This document shows, in pieces, positions 35,901 through 47,900 of a DNA stretch of 64,000 nucleotides (its first letter is position 1; each line of letters opens with the position of its first letter). The notes under the pieces are model-generated. The model saw only the letters and a list, made by a program, of their open reading frames with translations, had not been told where the DNA came from and made no database searches. The stretch covers positions 171,898,244 through 171,962,243 of the forward strand of contig NC_091128.1 of the NCBI RefSeq assembly GCF_040183065.1. The letters run 5' to 3'. The stretch is from Periplaneta americana (Eukaryota > Arthropoda > Insecta > Blattodea > Blattidae). Position numbers and translations under genes: made by a program.

Positions 35901-38900
35901 TGCAACAAAATTGAGAAGAGCCTTGTCCTCGTCTTCTGTATAATAGTTTCTGTTCCTGAAAGATGAATAAACAATGTATTCATTTCTGTAAGTGTTGTTG
36001 TTGTTTTCTAATGCCAGGTGTTTGACAATAAAGTCATTTGACCTCTTGCACTCCAATACTTTTCAAAGATATTATCATGGCCAGCCACTGAAGCACAGAT
36101 TTTGAGGTGTTCCGAATCCATTTCTTGGTTTGAGTTGCACAATGGGCAGTTAGGGGACTGATATATTCCAATTCTATGCAGGTGTTTAGCCAAACAATCA
36201 TGGCCTGTTGCCAATCTAAATGCAGCTGCAGACGATTTTCGTGGTAAATCTAACTGTGGATTTTGATGCAGAGAGTTCCATTTTTTTCCCTTGGGATTGT
36301 GTTATCAAATTTTGTTTGTTGAAGTCTAAGTATGTAGATTTAATAAATCTCTTCACAGAGTAATACGTACATTTAGTAACAGGTCTGTAAGTAGCAGTGC
36401 TGCCCTTCTTTGCTAAAGCATCCGCATTCTCGTTTCCCAGGATTCCACAATGGGATGGTATCCATTGGAATACAATTCTTTTATTGAGTGATATTAATTG
36501 AGAGAGCATTTTAGTTATTTCTGCTGTTTAAGATGAAGGTGTGTGTTTAGAGACTATTGATAGAATAGCTGCTTTGGAGTCTGACAATATAACTGCATTC
36601 CTAAATTTATTGATGTGGCATAGAAGATTCCTGAGACATTCACTTATTGCAATGATTTCACCATTGCAATAAGTGAATGTAATTGCAATGGTGAAATCAT
36701 TGCAATAAGTGAATGTCTCAGGAATCTTTCTGTAAGTGTAAAAGAGTACATACGGGCTGTTCCGTATGAAATCGATCAGTAAAAAACCTCGCATTTTTTT
36801 AATACTCCAATTTATTCCCTACTTATACAAGGTGCTGAGGGGAGTGCATCTGCAAAAATATACTATCGAAAGTCAAACGGTTTTCATATTGTTGAGCGAC
36901 AAATTTAGCGTATTTTATAAAAACAAGCCTCTTTCAGCGCTCAGAACTCTGGAACCATTTACTGCAGAACATTGAACGAGAGCTTATTTTGAAGCTGACA
37001 TTTAGTAGGTTATGTTAAGAAGCAATCCTTATTTTTATTGTACACAGAGAGACAGATAATCTGATTTTACTTGCTTTTAGGCTTTTTGACAATTTGTAAA
37101 AATGTAAAACAATATTGAGAAAAAACCTTGCATTATTAAGAGGGATTTGGCATTGTTTGCTTAGTGGCTTGGCAATAAGTTTCGAGGGTATTAAATAGAT
37201 TATTTTCACACGTCTAGACTTGAACGGCGCAGTACCGCAAGCACTGGCCGAGAGCTGAAGATAAGCGAGCATTGGGCGTCATTTTACTCCTGTGTTTATG
37301 AAAACCTGTGATAAAGCTAGCACAGCCATGACTGCTAGACGACACATCACATGTTTATGTCTACTGGCCTTGGTTCCCTTGGCTAGCTCCCGCCTCACAG
37401 TCAGCTGGTTAGTTCACGCGTGTACTATTTATTTGCTTTATTTGATATTTTCAATACTTTCTTATCAACGTCCTACCAGTAAAAATATCTGTTTATTTGT
37501 ACTTTCAATGCGGAATCTAACCATATATTTTAAAAATATTTTTTCGTGGCCAAAGGTGTCTTAATGAAGAAAAATCTAAATTTCTCCATTTCTATAAAAA
37601 GTAAGAAAAACTGTTTACATGTCAATATAAACTTTAACTTCTCAGCATCAAAATAAACCATGATTTTGATCATTGGGTGAAAGGGTTTCGGAGTCACAAC
37701 AGTTTAAAGTTGCTAATTTTATGAAAATACGATAAATTTAAATATTATTAATTTAAACACTATTTCAAACTTTGCACAAAGCATTATATCAAAGTTGTCT
37801 ACAGACAGAAAGAGTTTTATTGTATTTAAAAAATTGCAAGGTCAATTTTCTCTATATTTCGGTCGATTTGAGATGGAATAGCCCATACAGTAAACCCTCC
37901 ATATAACACTCCCAATTATAATGCTATCCTGATCTTTAACACTAATTTTTTTCTGGTCAATTGACCCACTCCATAAGGAATGTTAAAATACCCCGCATAT
38001 AACACTCCTGTTCTTAATGTTTTCCTGTTTATTACAACCTTTCTTCCAGTCCTGGGCAAATGTTACCACATAATATGCGGGTCACTTATGGCAACTATTT
38101 TTTTCAGCAATCTATCACTTTTTACTTTTACCAAGTTAAATGTTACATTTTGAAAATGTTATGTCAGGAACAATGCTAAAAGGCCACCAACTTTAAGAAA
38201 TCTTTTTGGCAACAGACGAGGCTGTTTCATGTATTTTTTCTTGCTCAACTAAAGGATGACAGCAGCCAAAAATAGTGTCACACTAATTGTCTTAAATCTG
38301 AGGAAAAATTACTAATTTGTGTATGCGTTTTTTAAATTAATAAAAAGGTAAAGGTATCCCCGTAACATGCCATGAAGGCACTTGGGGGGCATGGAAGTAG
38401 AGCCCCATGCTTTCCATGACCTCGGCACTAGAATGAGGTGGTGTGGTCGGCACCACGCTCTGACCGCCTTTTACCCACGGTACTCAATTTTATAGGAGGC
38501 TGAGTGAACACCCATTAATATTCTAGTAAAATTCTATTTAATTTGCATCATTCCTAGTTGAATTGACTCATTGATACTAAACATGAAAAAAATCCAACCG
38601 CTTAGAAAATACTGAGTACGACAGCATGCCAGAAACCAGTTTTTCAGGATCATGGATGCTAGCATGTATTTCTGTATAAATCTCGAAATTAAAATACTGC
38701 AACACAATACCTTCTCATTCTGTTTTATGTATTTACTTATGCCTTTTAGAAAACCTGGAGGTTCATTGCCAAACTCACATAAGCCAGCCATGGGTCCCTA
38801 TCTTGAGCAAGATTAATCCAGTCCCTACCATCATATCCCACCTCCCTCAAATTAATTTTAATATTATCCTCCCATCTACGTTTTGGCCTCCCCAAAGGTC

Positions 38901-41900
38901 TTTTTCCCTCTGGCCTTGTAACTAACATTCTAGATATATGCATTTCTGGATTCACCCGTACACCTAACTCAAACGTCTGGATTTAATGTTGCTAATTATG
39001 TCAAGTGAAGAATACAATGCGTGCAGTTCTGCATTGTGTAACTTTCTCCATTCTTCTGTAACTTCATACCCATTTCAAACGTCTGGATTTAATGTTCCTA
39101 ATTATGCCAGGTGAAGAATACAATGCGTGCAGTTCTGTGTTGTGTAACTTTCTCCATTCTTCTGTAACTTCATACCCATTTCAAACATCTGGATTTAATG
39201 TTCCTAATTACGTCAGGTGAAGAATACAATGCGTGCAGTTCTGCATTGTGTAACTTTCTCCATTCTCCTGTAACTTCATCCCCATCTCAAACGTCTGGAT
39301 TTAATGTTCCTAATTATGCCAGGTGAAGAATACAATGCGTGCAATTCTGTGTTGTGTAACTTTCTCCATTCTTCTGTAACTTCATAACCATTTCAAACGT
39401 CTAGATTTAATGTTCCTAATTATGTCAGGTGAAGAATACAATGCGTGCAGTTCTGCATTGTGTAACTTTCTCCATTCTCCTGTAACTTCATCCCCATCTC
39501 AAACGTCTGGATTTAATGTTCCTAATTATGCCAGGTGAAGAATACAATGCGTGCAATTCTGTGTTGTGTAACTTTCTCCATTCTTCTGTAACTTCATAAC
39601 CATTTCAAACGTCTAGATTTAATGTTCCTAATTATGCCAGGTGAAGAATACAATGCGTGCAGTTCTGTGTTGTGTAACTTTCTCCATTCTCCTGTAACTT
39701 CATACTCATCTCAAACGTCTGGATTTAATGTTCCTAATTATGTCAGGTGAAGAATACAATGCGTGCAGTCCTGTGTTGTGTAACTTTCTCCATTCTCCTG
39801 TAACTTCATACCCATCTCAAACGTCTGGATTTAATGTTCCTAATTATGTCAGGTGAAGAATACAATGCGTGCAGTTCTGTGTTGTGTAACTTTCTCCATT
39901 CTCCTGTAACTTCATACTCATCTCAAACGTCTGGATTTAATGTTCCTAATTATGTCAGGTGAAGAATACAATGCGTGCAGTCCTGTGTTGTGTAACTTTC
40001 TCCATTCTCCTGTAACTTCATACCCATCTCAAACGTCTGGATTTAATGTTCCTAATTATGTCAGGTGAAGAATACAATGCGTGCAGTTCTGTGTTGTGTA
40101 ACTTTCTCCATTCTCCTGTAACTTCATACCCATCTCAAACGTCTGGATTTAATGTTCCTAATTATGTCAGGTGAAGAATACAATGCGTGCAGTCCTGTGT
40201 TGTGTAACTTTGTCCATTCTCCTGTAACTTCATCCCTTTTTTTAAATATCAGCAATAAAAAGTATATGTCAAATACTGTGTGTACAGGAGATAAATTGGT
40301 ATAACTTAACCTGTTCTTATTAAGCAATTTTAATTAGAGGATACTGACCTAGCTTGCATACTGTCAGACTCTTGGGACTGCTTTCTCTTTGAATTCTCTT
40401 TTTGATGCTCCTCCATTAATGTGTGTTTCCGAATGCTAGAATGAAACAGAATTACGATAGGTCATTATTTGTAGTCTATCATTTAGACTTAATACTTCAT
40501 TTGAACATGCATGCATGTAAAATATTGTGAGAGATAACTTGGCATGTTTAAATAACAATACTTCTTGAAGGTACTTCAATTGTTCCTAGGATATGTAGAA
40601 ATTTTTGGTCCTAATTTTATACACACAGTGGTCGAAATTGATGGCAAGAAAGCTAGTACAAAAGTCATTAGGAGTAACTACTGAAGCTTTCCTGGCAACG
40701 TGATAATTCGAAATTTTCTCGGGCTTCCAGCCAGGTCATAAGTTGGTGATCCAGCGACGTTTTGAGGATGTTCATCTTCCTCATCAAGATGAACATCCTC
40801 GAAACGTTGGTGGATCACCAACTTATGACCTGGCTGGAAGCCCGAGAAAATTTCGAGTCATTAGGAGTGTTTTGCAATGTCACTATAATTTTCATAGTTT
40901 TTCAAACTAATTCCCACCACACGATACATTTCTCCATTCTTCTAAACAAGTCACTAAATCAACTCCGCCATTTATCTTCTAGCAGTTTTGCATACTTCTC
41001 TTCCCATACTGCCAGAAGCTCATCTGCTCTAAAATGTTGTGTTGTTCACTACAGTGTATGTATTATGTGTAATTTTTCCTGAATAAAACAGAAACTGTCT
41101 GCTACTGTTCAAAACGGAAACAATATTTTGGACACACACTATATTTTGTAACTATATTTTGAAACAGCGTGTAATTTCAAGGAATATACGAAATATGTAG
41201 GTCACTAAGATAAAAACAAGTTTTCTTTCCAAAATTCTAGAGGGTACGAGGATGTGTTGGCCTGTCGGTCATAAATTTTATTACCCTGTTGACTAGGCAG
41301 ACGAGTCCCTTCAGAGATTTTCAATGCTTCACACCCGTATACTGTCGTAGGTAAACAGAGAGCAAGCGTAGTGATTTCCAGGTAAAAAAAAAAAGTTGCA
41401 TAAAATGTGGCATTAACATTAAGTGATGAAGTAAAAGTTATCGAGATAAAGGAAAATTAGAAACAAAGTCTATGTGAAATAATATTGAAGTACAGTTGTG
41501 GAAAACTCAGGTGTGACACTTTAAAAAATAAAGCTCATAATGAGTGAGTGGTGTGCGGCCAATATTGGTGACACAAAAGGAACCAGAAAGCAACTGTTTA
41601 TGTGAAAATAAATGTACTGTTGTGGGATTGGGTTCTTCATGACCTTTCAAAGAACAAGCCAATTTCTGGATCTGTTCTGCAAAGCAAGCTATTGAACTGG
41701 GAAAGAAATTAAATAAACCAGAATTCAAGGCTTCTAATAGATGGCTCCTAGTCCAATTAATTAATAATGTGCAGTGATATGCAGTACAGTATTAGAGTAT
41801 AGTGTTAGATATTAAATAGAATGAGATTAGTAAACTTTAGTAATGGTTAATGACTAATGAGTGAGTTACGATAATATTTATACAGAAAATGAGATTTTAA

Positions 41901-44900
41901 TCAAGATGATTCATCAACGTAATGAGCGACAGAAAGCTGATTTAATGTGATGAGTGTTAAATGGAATATTTTGTACTTCTTGCAGTTTGCGGCGTGCCAT
42001 TTTGTTTTTCATGTATATGAATGACAAAATATTCCATTTTAATGTCACACCTGAATAATACGGAAACCTGTCCACAACGGGGAAAAAAAATTAGGACCAT
42101 GTCACTTCCGTCTTGAACAGGTTTCACTGTACTAAATTCCTTATTAAAATTACTTTTTTTCATGTTGTAGTGTAAATACACCATCATGAAACACAAGTTC
42201 ATTGAATGATACCTGGGCTCATGGTGACTTTGCTGCTAACAATATTCTATCAATGTAGCTGGTATGAGACTATTTACGTCAACTTTCAGTGGTCAGCTTC
42301 CATATAATGGAGATTGTGCGAGCAGGGCCAAGTTTCATGATTCATAGTGGAAGAGGAAGGAGGGGAACTGGTATTAGTGTGGGACCCTGAACCCTTAAGG
42401 TGAATATCATCTTGAAAAAAGAAAAACTATTGTGTTGTTATTGAATTAAAAACACTATTTTATTGAATAAAAACATCACGGTATTGTTTAAAATCACATG
42501 TACCAGTACATCTGATACACTGAAGTCGATATTATCTGACTACTGGACCAGTCCACGGAAAGATGATTGGTCTAATTTCGTCAGCAGCCAGTACTGTTTC
42601 TCGCACATTCGATTTTGAGAGTAAAGGTACAGTACTTTGTGTTGCATGTTTTTTTTTTTAATATTTCTAGATCGTGATAAACGGAAATGTTCATGCAACG
42701 ATTATGAGGTGAAATATTAAAGTCCTGATCAGTTTACCTATAACTATGGTTGCGCCCATTATGTGATGGCGAGAATTATGCAAATTTAATTTAATTCTCT
42801 TATTTAGTGCCATAGGTATTACTATTATTTAAGAAGCTATTATATCTCTAGAAAAATTGGAGGACAGGTAATTAACTTATGCAATTTCTCTCATTTGAAT
42901 GTTACATAGCCACTAGCATAGCTCGGTCGGCTGAGGTGCTTGCCTGCCGATCTGAAGTTGCACTTGAGCATGAGATCGATTCTTGCTTGGGCAGATTACC
43001 TGCTTGGGTTTTTTCTGAGGTTTTCCCCAACTATATGGCAAATGTCAGGTAATCTACAGCGAATCCTCGGCCTCATCTCACTATCACCAATCATATCGAC
43101 ACTAAATAACATAGTAGTTGATACACCAACCAATAATCAACTAAAAAAAATGTTAAGTGATACTTCTTGAACAACTGCAATTCAGATATGAAGACTGTTT
43201 ATAAAGAAAACACGTTACACACTTCATACTGTTATTAATACACACACATAATTACATGCTTCTGAACTCCGACAGCTCTGTTTCTGCCAGGTTGAAAGAT
43301 GTGATGGCTGGCAGAATCGTTCTGAAGAACTGTTCCTTCATGGACAGCCACTTCCTTGGCTTGCAGACCTGAAAGTTTAACACAAATTTGGTGAAATGCA
43401 GCACCTCAGAAGAATAATTTCTCCTATTGTAAAGATGATTCTAAAATGATGTGACAAATTTCCAGACACTATAAATGTATACAAAATTTGCGTATCTGAA
43501 CAATATCAGTGTTAAAGGTATAAGAAAAGAAACTTGTGACTGGATTTAGATAGATTAGGATATATCGTGTTTTATTAGTGGATATTTACAAATATAATTA
43601 TTCAACAAAGAAAATAATAATTAAGAGGTTATATGCTGATACTGATTTTTGAGCTGCCTAATCATAAAAGCCTTTGGTGCTTTCTATCTCGAACATTGAA
43701 GTAATCTAGATACACATTATTTTATTAACCTTTTGATCGAATTTGTATGTGACTTACGCTACTTTTGATCTATCTCTTTAGCCTGATGTATGCCTGCCAA
43801 GAGAGAGAAAACGCATTGGGTTTTGATATGTATGCAGTGTAGGGTATGTCATTTATGTGTGGCCAACATAACCAGCCTAAAGTTACATGTTCAAAACCCA
43901 GATACTACAGTCAATTGAAACCTGCGCCAAAGTGGAGAATTACCTATGGTAGCTTTCAACTGTGCTGTTACAGTTTCGACCAAATAGAACTAAATACATA
44001 ATGTCGCCAACATAAGGGCATGACTTTGGCTTATGGCACTGTTAGGAGGAAAAATTTGTTTCTCTCTCTACATATCCTTCATTCTGAACATTCCCGACAG
44101 ATAGCACCACTCTTAGCAACAAGGTTAGGTAGGGTTTGATGAGCAGATACGTATATTAGTCTAAATTAGACACATGGACAGTGATAAGGCTTATTACTAT
44201 TTTGAAATATACTGTTGTTAGGATTATGTTGTTCTTTAAAAATATTTTGAAATATATTCTCATTAGAATTATGCTGTTCCTTATCAATATTTTCAAATAT
44301 ATTAGATACTGTTATTTTTCTCATTTTTTTCTTTTTCTGGTTACACACCCTGCATATACGAAGGTTAGTTTTGGTTAGTTTAGGTTTTTATTAACCAAGT
44401 CTGCTCATGCGCAGTTATCATCTCACAGCCAAACTGTTCCTGTTGCGAGCTCACATGACAAAAACTTATTAATTTAAACATAAGATTTAATTTCAATCTC
44501 CATGTACTAATTTAAATTATATAATAATCCACAAACGATTAGGGAAAACGCGGAAATTCTAGTTGAAGCAAGTAAAGCGATTGGGTTGGAAGTAAATCCC
44601 GAAAAGACTAAGTATATGATTATGTCTCGTGACCAGAATATAGTACGAAATGGAACTATAAAAATTGGAGATTTATCCTTCGAAGAGGTGGAAAAATTCA
44701 AATATCTTGGAGCAACAGTAACAAACATAAATGACACTCGGGAGGAAATTAAACGCAGAATAAATATGGGAAATGCCTGTTATTATTCGGTTGAGAAGCT
44801 TTTGTCATCGTCTTCTGTCAAAAAATCTGAAAGTTAGAATTTATAAAACAGTTATATTACCGGTTGTTCTGTATGGTTGTGAAACTTGGACTCTCACTTT

Positions 44901-47900
44901 GAGAGAGGAACAGAGATTAAGGGTGTTTGAGAATAAGGTTCTTAGGAAAATATTTGGGGCTAAGAGGGATGAAGTTACAGGAGAATGGAGAAAGTTACAC
45001 AACGCAGAGCTGCACGCATTGTATTCTTCACCTGACATAATTAGGAACATAAAATCCAGACGTTTGAGATGGGCAGAACATGTAGCACGTATGGGCGAAT
45101 CCAGAAATGCATATAGAGTGTTGGTTGGGAGGCTGGAGGGCAAAAGACCTTTGGGGAGGCCGAGATGTAGATGGGAAGATAATATTAAAATGGATTTGAG
45201 GGAGGTGAGATATGATGGTAGAGACTGGATTAATCTTGCTCAGGATAGGGACCGATGGCGGGCTTATGTGAGGGCGGCAATGAACCTCCGGGTTCCTTAA
45301 AAGCCAGTAAGTAAGTAATATTGCACTTAATAATTTGTAACTTTAAACATAAACTGTTTCATTTACATATTATTTGTATGTAATATAATAATGTTATATG
45401 AAGAGGTATTTTTTCTAGACCAAAAATAAAATGGCAAATGGTCATAATTACAATATAGTTATGCTTTGGCAAACATTAACTGCAAATTTACTTTCGTTGA
45501 TTTCAATGATATTCCCTGAATCACACTTTTTTTCCTTTATTTCGTTGTGATAACCTACTATAAGATCTTACTACGTTTGCATTTTCTTTCAGTGTATTCA
45601 AAACACCGTCGTTATAGTCTGTAAACCTTAGACTTGACTAGTGGAATCAATTATTTAAGAATATAGTCGTGAATTTTACTACTACCATTTCGATTGTCAT
45701 TTGCTTCACTAAATAGTTTCCTTGCAAATACTACCAGTTCATTACATGCCATATTATGTAGTGAGTGTAAATCTTTACCTCCTGTTCCTCCAGCATCTTC
45801 CAGAAGTCAGTGCCATGTACCAGAGTGTATGCTTTGTGTCTCACTACACAATCCACAATATTCATTTGTTCTACTCTCGTGTATTTTCTGCAATGTCAAA
45901 ATTAACAATCACAGTATCTGGAATTGCAAAAACATAGCAAAAGCGTTTTTCATCACTGAGAGGATCACAATGGGTGGAGTCACAGTTGCTGTTTACATTG
46001 CTGATATTGTGTTTCAACACTCGAAACTGTTGGATCAGTAGAGTACAAAAAGTTTCACCACAACTTCATCATTTGTTTTTCTTATGAGTCTAGACCTCGG
46101 ACTTCTAGGTCCTAAAAATCTTAAATTAGGTACCTAAAATAGGTTCTATCACAAATCAAAATAGGTTCTAAAATTACAAAAATAGGTGAACAAAAAATGA
46201 CATTATTTCATTTCCCATTACAAATTAGCCGAAACATTTGACATTATTTCATTGTACATGTCCATAATTAGAGCCAGAGTAAACAACTAACACCTTTTCT
46301 AAGTTTTCCATTGAGAAACTGCATCGCTTCTCAGATAACACCATCTTATATGCCGAAAATGAGCGTTCCACATCAACTGATGACACCAGAGCATATTTAA
46401 ATGTTGGTATTAGATGCACGGGAACAGCACATTCATGTTCAGGTGCTTTGCCAGCCAAGATGTCAGCGACTATGCGGACAACTGTCAGTCGTGGGTTTTT
46501 TTGAAGCAATGATTTGAGTTTTTCAGAAATTTTTTCACCAACATAACCAGGAACCAAGTTGATTTTTTCTGTCACCTCTTCTATCAATCCCAGTTGCGTG
46601 TAGACCGGTTTGCCTGAAGACTCTAGAGGATTAATAATGGGGACCAGAAATACATAATGTGATTTGATGAATGCAATATCCCGGGCAATTGTTGGGTCCT
46701 GTAGACGTTTTTTAGCTGAAGTAATGCTCACTGCATCCTCCCCCAGTTTCAAAACAAAGTTCTTAATGTCCTCCAAATGCTTGCTGTAATATTCCATGGC
46801 CTGTAACTATGTTTCCCATCGGGTAAGAATAGGTTCTGGTGGAAGTGGCACATTGGGAAGCTGCTCTCGAAATAATTGAATCCTCGTAGGTGCTTTAATA
46901 AAAACCTTTTTAATTGTGGAAACCAGCTTATTCACTTGTGGATATTCAAGCCGTATCGTCTCAGCTACGCGATTCATGGCATGGGCAAGACAAGTAATAT
47001 GGAGCAAGGCAGGGTAAAATACTTTAAGTAATTTAACGGCAGCAATCATGTACGGGGCTGCATCAGTGTAGATTACTAGCTTCGATTGTTGTCAAGGCAC
47101 GACTGACATACAGAATTACACAGCGTTTCCATATTACCAACTGTAGAAATTGGAAAATGTAAAATTAGGTAAAAATAGTTCCTAACGTGAAATTAGGTAT
47201 TTTTAGGTTGTATAGGACCACCATTTTCGAACATATATTTCCATAATTCGTATATATACAACTTGTCTTTTGTATATATCATGAGGAACAAAATAGGTTT
47301 TTACCTAAAAATCCGAGGTCTACATGACTTTTAGAGGGCATGCTCAGCATCCTTTCAAATGAGTTTACTGGAGACTCCTTGTGCAAAGTTTAGACAGCAA
47401 TAGTAGAGGTGGGGTGTGACAGCATTTTGCAGTCACAGCTCTGGAAAAAATCGCTATGACAGATAATTTTGTCATAGTGCACAGTGGGCCAGAATCTCAA
47501 TCTAGCTGGAAAAAATTACATTTTTCAAAGTCACTGAAGTTGGTTGGTGTTTCTACTCTATAAACACTAACCAGACGTCTGTACTTCATAAATCCGCAAT
47601 GCAGGAAGGGATTTGGAAAGATTAATAACAGTAAATACATAGCGGAAGTTGATGATTGTTAAACATTCAGACAGTCCGCACCCAGTTGTGAGTCAGAGCG
47701 ATGCAAAGAAAGATCATTCTGTATTGTGTTTAAGCAAGATATTTTGTAAATTCCAAGTGGAAAGTCTGCCCAAAGGTATGTACTTTTGGTTTACATAAAG
47801 TTTAATTAATTTATTCCATGTTAAAACTGTAATACTGAATTGAAAATTAAATTTTCGGTCATGAAGTTCATTTTTGTAGAGATTTAAAAAAAAACTTGCT

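Noticed and set aside
37880-38340. Complete pogo/Tigger element
   Set aside because: Only one terminal-repeat-like sequence (CAGTAAACCCTCCATATAAC) was found; no partner end or transposase.
44166-44378. Short frames on both strands
   Set aside because: Both come from a diverged AT-rich tandem repeat and show no family features.
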